This document shows positions 17,099-25,849 of a DNA stretch of 64,000 nucleotides, in pieces; position 1 is the stretch's first letter; each line of letters begins with the position of its first letter. This DNA comes from Dehalococcoidia bacterium. Lineage in GTDB: Bacteria; Chloroflexota; Dehalococcoidia; Dehalococcoidales; UBA3254. The stretch is taken from contig JANYAV010000004.1 in assembly GCA_025361145.1 (NCBI GenBank), forward strand, positions 1-64,000, written 5' to 3'. A program made the translations under genes and the position numbers. The notes under the pieces were generated by a model. It did no database searches and had not been told where the DNA came from. It saw only the letters and a program-made list of their open reading frames with translations.

Positions 17099-17197
17099 AA
17101 GATTAAGCTATGAGCTGCGAGCTTCTAGTTTCGGATGAGGTGGGGATTGATTCAGGATTCATGAATACGAGGCGAGAAAGGGAGATAGGAACTTTAA

Positions 17198-17242
17198 AAG
17201 GTCTCACCTTACAAGGGGAAAAGGAGCGCAAGATGAGACCTT
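17198..17242. repeat. Paired inverted repeat running into the aroE start codon
   Basis: The 13-mer AAGGTCTCACCTT at 17198-17210 is identical to the one at 247-259. Its partner at 17230-17242 reads AAGATGAGACCTT, one base (G to A) away from a perfect complement. That changed base creates the ATG used as the aroE start (17233). AGCT-rich words like those near position 411 lie just upstream (17104-17126) in the opposite orientation. Confidence 0.75.
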
Positions 17243-18126
17243 CAACGAGAGAGGGAGACCAGAGTTTGATAACGGGAAAAACCAGGGTTTGCGGTATTAT
17301 AGGCGATCCGATCGGGCATACTCTTTCGCCGGCGATGCATAACGCGGCTTTCCTGAAAATGGGCCTGGACTATGTTTATCTGCCTTTCAAAGTCGCTGAA
17401 AAGGATTTGCCTGCAGCGATCGAGGGCTTAATGGCGCTAAATATTGCTGGTATCAACGTCACTATTCCGCATAAGGTGGCGGTGATACCGTTGCTGGATG
17501 AAATAGATGAGCTGGCGGGGTACATTGGGGCGGTTAATACGATTGTAAATCAAAATGGTATATTGAAGGGATATAACACGGATGCCTCCGGTTTCTACCA
17601 TGTTTTTACCGCGAATAAGATAGCGGTAAGCAGAAAGAAAATCGTGATCCTGGGGGCTGGTGGGGCAGCCAGGGCCATCGCCTTTATTTTAGCGGACAAA
17701 GGGGCGGAAATAACGATCTTGAACCGCAGCCTGGATGCAGCGCAGGCTATTTCCGAGCGGATATTTAAAACCTTGCGCACCGAAATCAAAATCGGTGAGC
17801 TAAACCTGCAAAATTTGAAGTTCTCCCTGGAGGAGGCTGATATTGTAGTCAATGCCACCAGCCTGGGGATGTCGCCGCAATTAAAGGAGACTCCAGTCCC
17901 GGCCAGACTACTGAATGAGCGGATGACGGTGGTTGACATAATCTATAATCCAATACAGACTCGCCTGCTTAAAGAAGCCGAAAAACAGGGGGCTAAAGTT
18001 TTTAACGGACTGGAGATGCTGGTCAGACAAGGCGCCGCCGCTTTTGAATTATGGACCGGTCTTAAAGCGTCCATTGAGACCATGAGAAAGGCCGCTGGGG
18101 ACAGATTGAGCGAAAATGAAAAGTAA
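17233..18126 (+). CDS. aroE: Shikimate dehydrogenase
   Basis: 297 residues from ATG 17233. NADPH-dependent reduction of 3-dehydroshikimate. Substrate motif GDPIGHTLSPAMHN near residue 20, catalytic Lys in NVTIPHKVAV, Asp in NTDASGF, and the nucleotide loop GAGGAARA. I chose 17233 because AAGGAG ends seven bases upstream; two earlier in-frame ATGs (17110, 17161) would translate repeat sequence and add up to 41 residues no family member has. The gene overlaps aroK by 11 bases. Confidence 0.92.
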   Translation: MRPSTREGDQSLITGKTRVCGIIGDPIGHTLSPAMHNAAFLKMGLDYVYLPFKVAEKDLPAAIEGLMALNIAGINVTIPHKVAVIPLLDEIDELAGYIGAVNTIVNQNGILKGYNTDASGFYHVFTANKIAVSRKKIVILGAGGAARAIAFILADKGAEITILNRSLDAAQAISERIFKTLRTEIKIGELNLQNLKFSLEEADIVVNATSLGMSPQLKETPVPARLLNERMTVVDIIYNPIQTRLLKEAEKQGAKVFNGLEMLVRQGAAAFELWTGLKASIETMRKAAGDRLSENEK

Positions 18127-18637
18127 TATTGCCTTAATCGGATTCATGGGGGCAGGTAAAAGTGCCACTGGAAGAGCGCTGGCCAGGAAAACAGGGAAAA
18201 CCCTGGCGGAAGTAGACGCGCTGATTGAAGCTAAAGCTGGAAAGACAATCAAACAGATTTTTGCAGAGGAAGGCGAGGTTGCTTTCCGTGAATATGAAAT
18301 AGCCGTGATTAAAGAATTAGGTAGCCAAAAGAACCTGGTTATAGCTTGCGGTGGTGGGGTGGTATTGAATAAAATCAACATCGACCGTCTGAAACAGGAG
18401 TCGGTGGTGATCTGGCTGACGGCCTCGACTGAAGCGATATTGGAGCGACTCAAAACCAGCGGGGATAGCAGGCCGCTGATGCCTGCTAAAAACCAGGAGA
18501 ACGAGGTGCAATCGCTGCTGCTTTTCAGACAGCCTTTTTATGAAAGGGCAGCTGATTTGCAGGTTGATACCAGCGGATTGAGTATTGAGCAAGTGGTGGA
18601 AAAAATACTGAAGAAATTGGCAAATTATGCGGATTAG
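18116..18637 (+). CDS. aroK: Shikimate kinase
   Basis: 173 residues. Phosphorylates shikimate at the 3-hydroxyl with ATP. Walker A GFMGAGKS (9-16), substrate-binding D34 and R58, the GGG loop (79-81), and the lid Arg in SRPLM are all present. It overlaps aroE by 11 bases and aroA by 11 bases. Complete and of usual length. Confidence 0.94.
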   Translation: MKSNIALIGFMGAGKSATGRALARKTGKTLAEVDALIEAKAGKTIKQIFAEEGEVAFREYEIAVIKELGSQKNLVIACGGGVVLNKINIDRLKQESVVIWLTASTEAILERLKTSGDSRPLMPAKNQENEVQSLLLFRQPFYERAADLQVDTSGLSIEQVVEKILKKLANYAD

Positions 18638-19886
18638 CATCAAGAAAAGCCAGGTCATGGGACTAACCCGGGCGCCTTCGTCCAAAAGCTACACGATTCG
18701 GGCGCTGATGTGCGCTGCCCTGGCTCCAGGCACAAGCCAGATCTGGCAGCCTCTGCACTCGGATGACACGGAAGCAGCTTTCAGAGTGCTGGAACAGATT
18801 GGTGTCAAAATCCTCGTCTCGCCAGGAAAATGGGAAGTGCAGGGTGGCAACTTCCAGGCGCCGGTAGAAGACCTGTATTGCGGCGATTCGGCGGCCACGC
18901 TGCGTTTTATGACCGGTCTGTGTACTAGAGTCCCGGGGCGCAGCCGTTTAACTGCCGGGGCTTCCCTCTCCAAACGTCCGGTGGAGACGCTGGTGCAGGC
19001 CCTGAAAAAGTGGGGGATCGAAGTGTCCTGCAGTGGAGCCACCGCTCCTGTGGTGGTCAAGGGAGGGGTGTTCACCGGTGGGGTGACCGAATTGCCTGGT
19101 GATATCAGCTCGCAATATGTGACAGCGCTTTTATTGACAGCACCTCTATCCCAAAAGGGAGCGACCATCTGCTTGACCACGCCCATTGAGTCGCGGTCGT
19201 ATGTTTTAATGAGCCTGGAATGTCTCGAACAGTTCGGGATAAAGGTTCTCTGCGGCGATGAACTGAGGGCGTATGAGATTGCTCCCCAGACTTATCAACC
19301 GTCTAGCTACAAGGTCGAAGGGGATTGGTCTTCGGTTTCGTATTTATTAGGTCTTGGGGCAGTGGCGGGAATGAGCGGGGTGTCCGGTCTGAACCCGCTC
19401 AGTCTGCAAGGCGATAAGGTGATCGTGGATTATTTAAGGCTGATGGGCGCCATTATTGAATTTCCCCAGGGCATATTGACGGTCACACAAAACAAATTAA
19501 AAGCTATTAAAGCCGATCTCAATGACTGCATTGATTTATTGCCGACGATGGCGGTGCTGGCTGGACTGGCGGAAGGGACCAGCGTCTTTACCGGGATTAA
19601 GCGAGCACGGCTAAAGGAATCTAACCGCATATCAGCCGTCCGTGAAGGGCTGGAAAGGGCTGGCATCCCGGTAGTTGAAGACCTGGATAGGCTGACCATC
19701 ACCGGTGCAAAACCGGTTGAAGCGCTGATTGATTCTAAAAACGATCACCGCATTGCCATGGCCTTCAGCCTGATGGGAGCGGCGGCAGGAAATATCACCA
19801 TTGAAGGGGCGGAATGCGTCAGCAAAACTTATCCAGAGTACTGGCAGTCCATCCGGAAATTGGGGGTGCAAATAGATGAACAATAG
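18627..19886 (+). CDS. aroA: 5-enolpyruvylshikimate-3-phosphate synthase
   Basis: 419 residues, two inverse-alpha/beta domains. Transfers the enolpyruvyl group of PEP to shikimate-3-phosphate. N-terminal substrate Lys and Ser in APSSKSYTIR, the GDSAATLRF loop, the KESNRI motif and NDHRIAMAF near the C-terminus are typical. It overlaps aroK and aroC (11 bases each). The N-terminal loop reads APSSKSY rather than the common LPGSKS form, so its class and inhibitor sensitivity cannot be called by eye. Confidence 0.94.
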   Translation: MRISIKKSQVMGLTRAPSSKSYTIRALMCAALAPGTSQIWQPLHSDDTEAAFRVLEQIGVKILVSPGKWEVQGGNFQAPVEDLYCGDSAATLRFMTGLCTRVPGRSRLTAGASLSKRPVETLVQALKKWGIEVSCSGATAPVVVKGGVFTGGVTELPGDISSQYVTALLLTAPLSQKGATICLTTPIESRSYVLMSLECLEQFGIKVLCGDELRAYEIAPQTYQPSSYKVEGDWSSVSYLLGLGAVAGMSGVSGLNPLSLQGDKVIVDYLRLMGAIIEFPQGILTVTQNKLKAIKADLNDCIDLLPTMAVLAGLAEGTSVFTGIKRARLKESNRISAVREGLERAGIPVVEDLDRLTITGAKPVEALIDSKNDHRIAMAFSLMGAAAGNITIEGAECVSKTYPEYWQSIRKLGVQIDEQ

Positions 19887-20967
19887 TTTCGGCGAATTAT
19901 TTCGTATCACGCTTTTTGGTGAAAGCCATGGCGCCTGTGTGGGAGTAGTTATTGACGGCTGCCCGGCAGGTTTGGCTTTGACCACGGCGGAGATACAAAC
20001 TGAGGTGGATAAGCGTAAACCGACGCTTCAAGCCGGGCAAACGCCACGCAGGGAAGAGGATGAAGTCCAGATTCTAGCCGGGGTTTTTAAAGGCCGCACT
20101 ACTGGGGCGCCGATTTGCTTGCTAGTCTGGAATAAAGATACGGATTCATCAGCCTATGAAAAAATTAAAAATACACCTCGTCCCGGGCATGCCGACTATG
20201 CTGCTTTCGTAAAATACGGTGGCTTAAATGATTACCGGGGGGGCGGACGCTTTTCCGGTAGGGTGACGGTGGGGCTGGTGATGGCCGGTGCGGTAGCGAA
20301 AAAGGTGTTGAATTTGAAAGGGATAGAAGTGCTGGCTCATACTGTGCAGCTGGGCAGTATTAAAGCTGGAGAATCGACTCCTCAGCAAATCAGGAGCAGA
20401 ACGTATAAAAACGCATTGAGATGCGCCGATGTCAAAGCGGCTAAATTGATGCTGGCTGAGATTAAAAAAGCCGAACAGGAGGGGGACAGCCTGGGTGGGG
20501 TGATCGAAGGCCTGGCTTTAAACCTGCCAGCGGGATTGGGGGAGCCTTTTTTCGAGACTCTGGAAGGGCAATTAGCTAAAGCCTTGTTTGCCATTCCAGC
20601 GATCAAAGGGGTGGAATTTGGGGCTGGTTTTAGGGTGGCGGAAATGAGGGGTTCAGAGAATAACGATCTATGGAAAATAGAGGATGGTCGGATTATGGCA
20701 TTCTCAAATAATGCTGGTGGAATCCTGGGGGGTATTACCGACGGGATGCCTTTAGTTTTGCGAGCGGCCGTCAAACCCACTCCGTCCATCGTGCAGGAAC
20801 AGCAGAGCGTCAACCTGGACACTCGGCGGGAAACTAAGATGACCATTAAGGGCAGGCATGATGTGTGTTTGGCTCCGCGTGCTACGGTGATTGTGGAATC
20901 CATGATAGCGGTGACTTTATGTGATTTTGCTCTGAGAGCAGGATTGATCGAGAGGATAATAAAATGA
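19876..20967 (+). CDS. aroC: Chorismate synthase
   Basis: 363 residues. Eliminates phosphate from EPSP to give chorismate, using reduced FMN. Signature GESHGACVGVVIDGCP at residues 15-30, His in RPGHAD, the RFSGRVT segment (FMN site) and the C-terminal DTRRETKM motif are present. It overlaps aroA and touches pheA (ATG 20964 overlaps the stop). Confidence 0.95.
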   Translation: MNNSFGELFRITLFGESHGACVGVVIDGCPAGLALTTAEIQTEVDKRKPTLQAGQTPRREEDEVQILAGVFKGRTTGAPICLLVWNKDTDSSAYEKIKNTPRPGHADYAAFVKYGGLNDYRGGGRFSGRVTVGLVMAGAVAKKVLNLKGIEVLAHTVQLGSIKAGESTPQQIRSRTYKNALRCADVKAAKLMLAEIKKAEQEGDSLGGVIEGLALNLPAGLGEPFFETLEGQLAKALFAIPAIKGVEFGAGFRVAEMRGSENNDLWKIEDGRIMAFSNNAGGILGGITDGMPLVLRAAVKPTPSIVQEQQSVNLDTRRETKMTIKGRHDVCLAPRATVIVESMIAVTLCDFALRAGLIERIIK

Positions 20968-22031
20968 ACCTGGATAATTTAAGAAAACAGATTGATGAAA
21001 CGGATGCCAAGATAGTGAAGCTGATTGGGGAGCGTATCCAGATCACCCGTAATGTGGGTAAAGAGAAGATGGAAAATGGGCAGCCGATCGAGGACAAGTC
21101 GCGAGAGCAGGTAGTTTTGGAACGGGTAAAAACCCTGGCACGGGCAGAAAACCTGAATCCGGATGAAGTTGAGAAAATTTATCAGCGTATCATTCTTGCC
21201 TCTAAAGAAGTGCAGGGCATTACCGTTTCTTTTCAGGGTGAGCTGGGGGCTTATAGTGAAGAAGCCGCCTCCCAGTATTTTGGCAGTGGAGTCAGGCTTA
21301 AACCATGCGAGAGCCTGGAGGATACCTTTCAAGCAGTGGAGCGCAATGAGGTTCTATACGGCATCGTACCGGTGGAGAATTCTCTGGAAGGCAGCATTCC
21401 GCGGACCTATGATCTGCTGCTGGATTCAGCGCTGAAGGTCAGCGGTGAAACTAAGCTCAGGGTGGTGCACTGTTTGATTGCGTTGCCGGAGGCGCAAATT
21501 GATTATATTAAAGAGGTCTATTCGCATCCCCAGGCGCTGGGGCAGTGCAAGACCTTTTTACGGCAGATGGGCTGGAAGCCGACACCGGCTTATGATACAG
21601 CGGGCAGCGTTAAGATGATCAAAGAGAACAATCTGATGGATAAGGCGGCGATCGCCAGTGCGCGGGCGGCGGAGATTTACGGCATGAAAATATTAGTTCG
21701 CGGTATTGAGGACAACAGCAATAATTACACCCGCTTTTTTGTGCTCTCACACCAGGATGCGCCGCCTACGGGTGATGATAAAACCTCGATCGTTTTTACG
21801 GTCAAGCATATACCCGGTGCCCTGTATGACGCTTTGAAGGGGCTTTCGGCGGCCAAGATAAATTTAACCAGGATAGAATCGCGGCCAACTCGTCAAAAAC
21901 CCTGGGAATATAATTTTTATGTGGATATAGAAGGCCACCGGGAAGAGCCACAGATCAAAAAGGCTCTGAAGGAGTTGGAGAAATCGGCAGTGTTCTTGAA
22001 GGTGCTGGGTTCGTATCCCAGGTTCAAGTAA
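20964..22031 (+). CDS. pheA: Bifunctional chorismate mutase / prephenate dehydratase
   Basis: 355 residues with three domains in order: AroQ-type chorismate mutase (about 1-85, with Arg in LRKQID and Lys in VGKEKM), prephenate dehydratase (about 88-270, with the SYSEEAA-like and ENSLEGSIPRTYD motifs and the Thr in NYTRFFVL), and a C-terminal ACT domain (about 278-355) with the ESRP motif that binds Phe for feedback control. It converts chorismate to phenylpyruvate. Confidence 0.94.
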   Translation: MNLDNLRKQIDETDAKIVKLIGERIQITRNVGKEKMENGQPIEDKSREQVVLERVKTLARAENLNPDEVEKIYQRIILASKEVQGITVSFQGELGAYSEEAASQYFGSGVRLKPCESLEDTFQAVERNEVLYGIVPVENSLEGSIPRTYDLLLDSALKVSGETKLRVVHCLIALPEAQIDYIKEVYSHPQALGQCKTFLRQMGWKPTPAYDTAGSVKMIKENNLMDKAAIASARAAEIYGMKILVRGIEDNSNNYTRFFVLSHQDAPPTGDDKTSIVFTVKHIPGALYDALKGLSAAKINLTRIESRPTRQKPWEYNFYVDIEGHREEPQIKKALKELEKSAVFLKVLGSYPRFK

Positions 22032-22044
22032 AGAATAAGGCAAA

Positions 22045-22114
22045 GGTCAAAAGTGACCATGATCAAGGAGTCTCCTTGCAATAGGAGTTTATTTGGAGGC
22101 AAGGAAGGCTCCTT
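22045..22114. repeat. Hairpin pair between pheA and tyrA, AAGG...CCTT type
   Basis: GGTCA-AAAG-TGACC (22045-22058) is a small hairpin. Next, AAGGAGTCTCCTTG (22065-22078, itself near-palindromic) pairs with GCAAGGAAGGCTCCTT (22099-22114) with one extra base. The layout matches the paired elements at 247, 521 and 17198. It lies in the only long gap after aroE (22032-22171) and may affect tyrA expression. Confidence 0.6.
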
Positions 22115-22171
22115 AAAAAGAAGAAATCAGAGACACTTTATAATAACTAAATACTAATAACTGGAAAACTA

Positions 22172-23041
22172 ATGAAAATCGCGATTATCGGCGGGGCCGG
22201 CAAAATGGGCAGATGGCTGACCGGATTCCTGCAAAAAGAAGGCAATGAGATCATAGTCAGCGATAAGGATAAAGCTGGGCTAGCTAAGGCCGTAGAGAGC
22301 CTGGGAGTGTCGGCAGCCTCGAGCGTTGAAGCTATAGCACAAGCGGATATCATTGTCCTGTCCGTCAATATTGATAGCTTCGAGCAGACGGTCAAGGAGC
22401 TCAGTCCCCATATTCGTCCCGGGCAGATTATCCTGGATATCACTTCGATCAAAGAACAGCCGGTGGATTTGATGCACCTGTATTTAAATAAAGCCACTGT
22501 CCTGGGCACCCATCCGCTGTTTGGTCCGGGAGCCAAAGATGTGGCCAGTCAAAATGTGGTGCTGACTCCCACCAATGAAGCAGAGTCGGCATTGGCCGAG
22601 AAAGTAATGAACTACTTGCAAAAGCATAATGCCCGAGTCACGCTGATGACGCCGCACAAACATGATGAGATGATGGCGGTGGTGCTGGGCCTGGCGCATT
22701 TTATTGCCATCGTAGCGGCAGGCACGCTGGCTGAAATTGGCAAGCAAGAGGAGCTTAAGGCCATAGGAGGGTCAACGTTCAGAGTTTTAACTACGCTGGT
22801 GGAAAGCGTGATCTCCGAAGACCCGGAATTATATGCGACACTGCAAATGAAGTTGCCGTATGTCACCCAGGTAGAGGAGTTGTTCCAGGTGCAGACGGCC
22901 AAATGGGCGGAGATCGTGAAGAATCAGGACAGGCAGACCTTCGTCAAACAAATGACGGCCTTAAAATACAAGTTAGCCAGCAACAACACCAACTTCGGCC
23001 AGGCCTACGAAAATATGTACAAGATAATGGAGTGGCTGTAA
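22172..23041 (+). CDS. tyrA: Prephenate dehydrogenase
   Basis: 289 residues. NAD(P)-dependent oxidative decarboxylation of prephenate to 4-hydroxyphenylpyruvate. Rossmann motif GGAGKMGRW at 8-16, acidic ribose contact (VSDKD), and the catalytic His in GTHPLFGPG. Helical C-terminal dimer domain from about residue 165. No ACT domain, so it is probably not itself feedback-regulated. No good ribosome site is visible before ATG 22172; a 140-base repeat-bearing gap separates it from pheA. Confidence 0.92.
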   Translation: MKIAIIGGAGKMGRWLTGFLQKEGNEIIVSDKDKAGLAKAVESLGVSAASSVEAIAQADIIVLSVNIDSFEQTVKELSPHIRPGQIILDITSIKEQPVDLMHLYLNKATVLGTHPLFGPGAKDVASQNVVLTPTNEAESALAEKVMNYLQKHNARVTLMTPHKHDEMMAVVLGLAHFIAIVAAGTLAEIGKQEELKAIGGSTFRVLTTLVESVISEDPELYATLQMKLPYVTQVEELFQVQTAKWAEIVKNQDRQTFVKQMTALKYKLASNNTNFGQAYENMYKIMEWL

Positions 23042-23047
23042 AAGCGA

Positions 23048-23063
23048 GCTTAAAGCTTTAAGC
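23048..23063. repeat. 16-base palindrome after tyrA
   Basis: GCTTAAAGCTTTAAGC, a perfect palindrome between convergent tyrA and the ArsB-like carrier gene. It belongs to the same AAGCTTTAAGC words seen at 25424-25442. No T-tract, so terminator function is unsure. Confidence 0.5.
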
Positions 23064-23066
23064 CTC

Positions 23067-24353
23067 TCACCCCCACAACACTCCGCATAGGTACAGGCTG
23101 AGAACGCCAACAACAAGCAGGACCGGAGTAACGATCAAGCCCAGCTTGATATACTGCATGGGACGAATGTCCAAACCGCGCTGCCGCAGCAGCACCAGCC
23201 ACAGCATGGAGGATAGCGACCCCAGAATGGTCAGGTTAGGCCCGATGTCTGCCCCCATAATAGCGCCATAAACCAGGCTATTATTAACAACGGCGCTGTG
23301 AGCGGACAGCGCTCCCAGACTGGATACTGAAACCATCATCATCGACCAGTTATTGATCAGATTAGAGCCCAGGGCGGTGCCCAGGGTGACCGAGACCAGC
23401 GCCTGCAAGGGGCCATGGGCAGCTAGCGCAGCCAGTTGATCGGCAAGAATTTTAATCACCCCGGCGTTTTCCAATCCTTTCACCAGCAAAGCCAGCGCAA
23501 AGATAAAGAGGAAGATAGACCAGGAAATGTCGGAAGTTACCGTTTTTACGGAGACCCGTTTGAAGCCAAAACCGCAGATCAGCAGCAGAACCGCTCCGCC
23601 CACCGCGGGATAGGCCAGCGGCCCGCCAAAAGCTGAGACCAGGAGATAACCCAAGGCGGTTAGAGCCAACCCGACGCTGACGGTCAGAAAAAAGGGGTCG
23701 ATTTTGGGCGGTTCTTCAGTCTGGTCAGCCTGACTGACTTCCCGCAGCTGCTGACGGAATAACCAGCGGAATAAGAGCAGGTTAACAACGATTAAAAGCA
23801 AACTGGGCAGCAGGAGGAATTTGAGGTATTCTCCCAGGGTAAGACCGAATTTGCCCACGGCCAGCAGGTTAACCGGATTAGAGACCGGCAGCAGCATGGA
23901 GGCGGTATTGGCGATGAAGGCGCAAGCAAAGACATAGGGCAGCGGATTGAGTTTATGCCGTTTGACGATAGCGAAAATCAGAGGGGTTAAGATCAAAGCA
24001 GTGGCATCGTTGGAAAAGAAGGCAGTGATCAGCGTGCCAAGAGCGAAAACGATACCCATGAGAGCAGAGCTTTTATTACCGGCCAGCTGCGTGGCTTTAA
24101 AGGCACACCACTGAAAGAAACCCGCTCGCTCGGCTACCACACTGATGATCATCAGCCCCAGGAAAAAGAGCAGCACATTGGCATTTTCCTGCAGCACCTG
24201 CCAGCTTTGCAGGGGAGAGATCAGACTGAAGGTCAGCATGGCGGCGGCGCCCAGCGCGACTGCCGCCGCCTCGTTCAGCGGTTTAGGCCGCACCATCAGC
24301 AGGCCGATAGAAGCAAAGAAGATAATCAGGGTTAAAATCATCCACTTGTCCAA
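23067..24353 (-). CDS. ArsB/NhaD-type ion transporter (SLC13-like)
   Basis: 428 residues, about 11-12 membrane segments filling the protein, with the duplicated inverted architecture of the ion-transporter superfamily. The FFSNDATALILTPLI and LLPVSNPVNLL segments are the paired re-entrant SNT/SNP-type motifs that form the substrate site. Family members move arsenite, Na+/H+, sulfate or dicarboxylates; the sequence alone does not decide. The gene is convergent to tyrA and divergent from the next gene. The ArsB-like repeats favour an anion role slightly. Confidence 0.78.
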   Translation of the reverse strand: MDKWMILTLIIFFASIGLLMVRPKPLNEAAAVALGAAAMLTFSLISPLQSWQVLQENANVLLFFLGLMIISVVAERAGFFQWCAFKATQLAGNKSSALMGIVFALGTLITAFFSNDATALILTPLIFAIVKRHKLNPLPYVFACAFIANTASMLLPVSNPVNLLAVGKFGLTLGEYLKFLLLPSLLLIVVNLLLFRWLFRQQLREVSQADQTEEPPKIDPFFLTVSVGLALTALGYLLVSAFGGPLAYPAVGGAVLLLICGFGFKRVSVKTVTSDISWSIFLFIFALALLVKGLENAGVIKILADQLAALAAHGPLQALVSVTLGTALGSNLINNWSMMMVSVSSLGALSAHSAVVNNSLVYGAIMGADIGPNLTILGSLSSMLWLVLLRQRGLDIRPMQYIKLGLIVTPVLLVVGVLSLYLCGVLWG

Positions 24354-24526
24354 TAAAAAACGGAAGAGCTAATTACTCTCCTCCGTTCGATTCAGTGTTG
24401 ACGCCTTTTTGATTTTAGACCTGCTCAACCAGGTAGTCAAGAAAAGTCAGAAACACCAAAATACGCAAGAGTCCTGCTAGAATGTTAGTGAGAATAGGAA
24501 TTTATTGACTAAAAGGAGGATGTGGA

Positions 24527-24880
24527 ATGTCTAAATTTGTGAAAAAAGCCGAAATCAAGACGGCGGAGAATAAGCCGGCGGAAGTAAAAAAGACCGGCTC
24601 GAAGAAATATCTGGAGAAAGTACCGGAGACCATGGTTTTCTGGTGCCGTGACGGCCAGGTCTTTAACACTCTCGATCAGTTGATTTTGGGTTTCGATATG
24701 ATGTCGGATGAGACCTTCCTGTATCATGCTAACCCGGACAAGAACGATTTTTCCTGCTGGATCATGGACGTAGTAGGGGATGGGGAGCTGGCCAGGGACA
24801 TTAAAAAGGCTAAGACCAAAACCGAGGCCAAGAAGGTCACCCAGCAGAGATATCATGAATTGTCCGAGTTATGGGGTTAA
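24527..24880 (+). CDS. DUF5752-like protein
   Basis: 117 residues. A Lys-rich, probably disordered N-terminus (1-35) precedes a compact domain with the pattern FWCRDGQVFNTL, MSDETFLYHANPDKNDFSCW and GDGELARDI, which matches my recollection of DUF5752. That pattern (predicted helical, with conserved His, Asn and Trp) has no known function. AGGAGG ribosome site nine bases before the ATG. Upstream of smpB by 54 bases, but smpB has its own promoter. Confidence 0.6.
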   Translation: MSKFVKKAEIKTAENKPAEVKKTGSKKYLEKVPETMVFWCRDGQVFNTLDQLILGFDMMSDETFLYHANPDKNDFSCWIMDVVGDGELARDIKKAKTKTEAKKVTQQRYHELSELWG

Positions 24881-24916
24881 TCAGGTTCTCGTAAAATCGG
24901 TGGCTATCTGAGATTA

Positions 24917-24925
24917 TGCTATAAT
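24917..24925 (+). promoter_or_regulatory. Extended -10 promoter giving a near-leaderless smpB message
   Basis: TGCTATAAT: TG at 24917-24918 and a perfect TATAAT at 24920-24925. Transcription would start near 24932, only about 3 bases before the smpB ATG at 24935, and no ribosome-binding sequence is present. The message is probably leaderless or nearly so. Confidence 0.65.
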
Positions 24926-24934
24926 TGAATTGAA

Positions 24935-25390
24935 ATGGCGATCAAGACGATAGCTACCAATAGAAAAGCCTATCACGATTATTTCATTGGCGAAAGCGTG
25001 GAAGCTGGCCTGGTCCTTTCCGGCACTGAGATAAAGTCGGTACGGGCGGGGGCGGTCAACCTCAGCGATGCCTACGTGCGGGCGGAGAAGGGCGAGATGT
25101 GGCTGGAAAATATGCACATCGCCCGCTATGAGCCCGGCAGTTACATGAGTCATGAGCCGCTGCGGAAACGCAAGCTGCTGTTACACAAGCGGGAGATCAG
25201 GAATCTGACTGCTAAAGTCGCACAGAAAGGCCTGACCTTAATCGCCACTAAATTGTATTTGAAAGATAGCCATGCTAAATTGGAAATAGCACTGGCCAAG
25301 GGTAAAAAGCTCTTTAATAAGAAAGAAGATATCGCCAAGCACGATCAGGACAGGGAACTGCAAAGGTCGTTTGCAAGGGATAAGTTCTAA
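24935..25390 (+). CDS. smpB: SsrA-binding protein SmpB
   Basis: 151 residues. Oligonucleotide-binding-fold protein that binds tmRNA and delivers it to stalled ribosomes. Family motifs: FIGESVEAGLVLSGTEIKSVR, NLSDAYV, and the basic C-terminal tail (KLFNKKEDIAKHDQDRELQR) that enters the mRNA channel. No ribosome site; see the promoter just upstream. Its partner RNA gene ssrA begins 61 bases downstream. Confidence 0.95.
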   Translation: MAIKTIATNRKAYHDYFIGESVEAGLVLSGTEIKSVRAGAVNLSDAYVRAEKGEMWLENMHIARYEPGSYMSHEPLRKRKLLLHKREIRNLTAKVAQKGLTLIATKLYLKDSHAKLEIALAKGKKLFNKKEDIAKHDQDRELQRSFARDKF

Positions 25391-25396
25391 TTGAGT

Positions 25397-25418
25397 TTCA
25401 GGTTATCAATAACCTGAA
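25397..25418. repeat. Hairpin between smpB and ssrA
   Basis: TTCAGGTTAT pairs perfectly with ATAACCTGAA across a 2-base centre, followed by AAGCTTTAAGCTTTAAGCT repeats up to 25442. There is no T-tract, so it may be a processing site or a repeat unit rather than a terminator. Confidence 0.55.
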
Positions 25419-25451
25419 GCTCAAAGCTTTAAGCTTTAAGCTATTTTACAT

Positions 25452-25801
25452 GGGGACGCGTGGCTTCGACAGGAGAGGTAAGCTACGGAATTGCAAGCTG
25501 AGCTGTCATCATCTCGGAAAACTGATGGCAAAAAACAAACAACGAACAAGAATTAGTTCTCGCTGCCTAAATAGGCAACGCATCCAACCTGCCCCCACCT
25601 CGACGGGACAGGATTGGGTGACGCAAAGTTGAGGTGCCGTAGCCAGGACGCTGATAAAGGCTATGAAAGAAATATCAGATGGCTCAATCGGACTTAGTCA
25701 TGAGAGGCCGGTAGAGCGAGATTAAAGGATTGACTAAGCTTGTAGTAGGTTCCGGGCAGCTTCTTTTGGACGGGGAGTTCAACCCTCCCCCGTCTCCACC
25801 A
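25452..25801 (+). ncRNA. ssrA: tmRNA (SsrA)
   Basis: 350 bases with the tRNA-like ends: 5' GGGGACG pairs with CGTCTCC near the 3' end, T-arm GGGAG-TTCAACC-CTCCC, and an encoded CCA at 25799-25801. The 5' TGGCTTCGACAGGAG block is highly conserved among tmRNAs. The tag frame ends at TAA 25568-25570, within the helix that follows, and encodes a peptide ending NNEQELVLAA; the resume codon cannot be fixed by eye. Works with SmpB, encoded just upstream. Followed by a terminator. Confidence 0.95.
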
Positions 25802-25812
25802 GACTCAATTTT

Positions 25813-25849
25813 AGCCTCGGGTGTTAATAGTGCCCGGGGCTGTTTTGTT
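25813..25849 (+). terminator. Terminator of ssrA
   Basis: AGCCTCGGG (25813-25821) pairs with CCCGGGGCT (25833-25841), one T-G wobble, followed by a T-rich stretch. The remaining 230 bases to the next gene show only A/T-rich sequence. Confidence 0.75.

Noticed and set aside
17110-17232. N-terminal extension of AroE from ATG 17110
   Set aside because: The extra codons translate repeat sequence, have no family counterpart, and a better ribosome site serves ATG 17233.
25450-25632. Sixty-codon reading frame over the 5' half of tmRNA
   Set aside because: It coincides with conserved tmRNA sequence and has no coding features; the region is an RNA gene.
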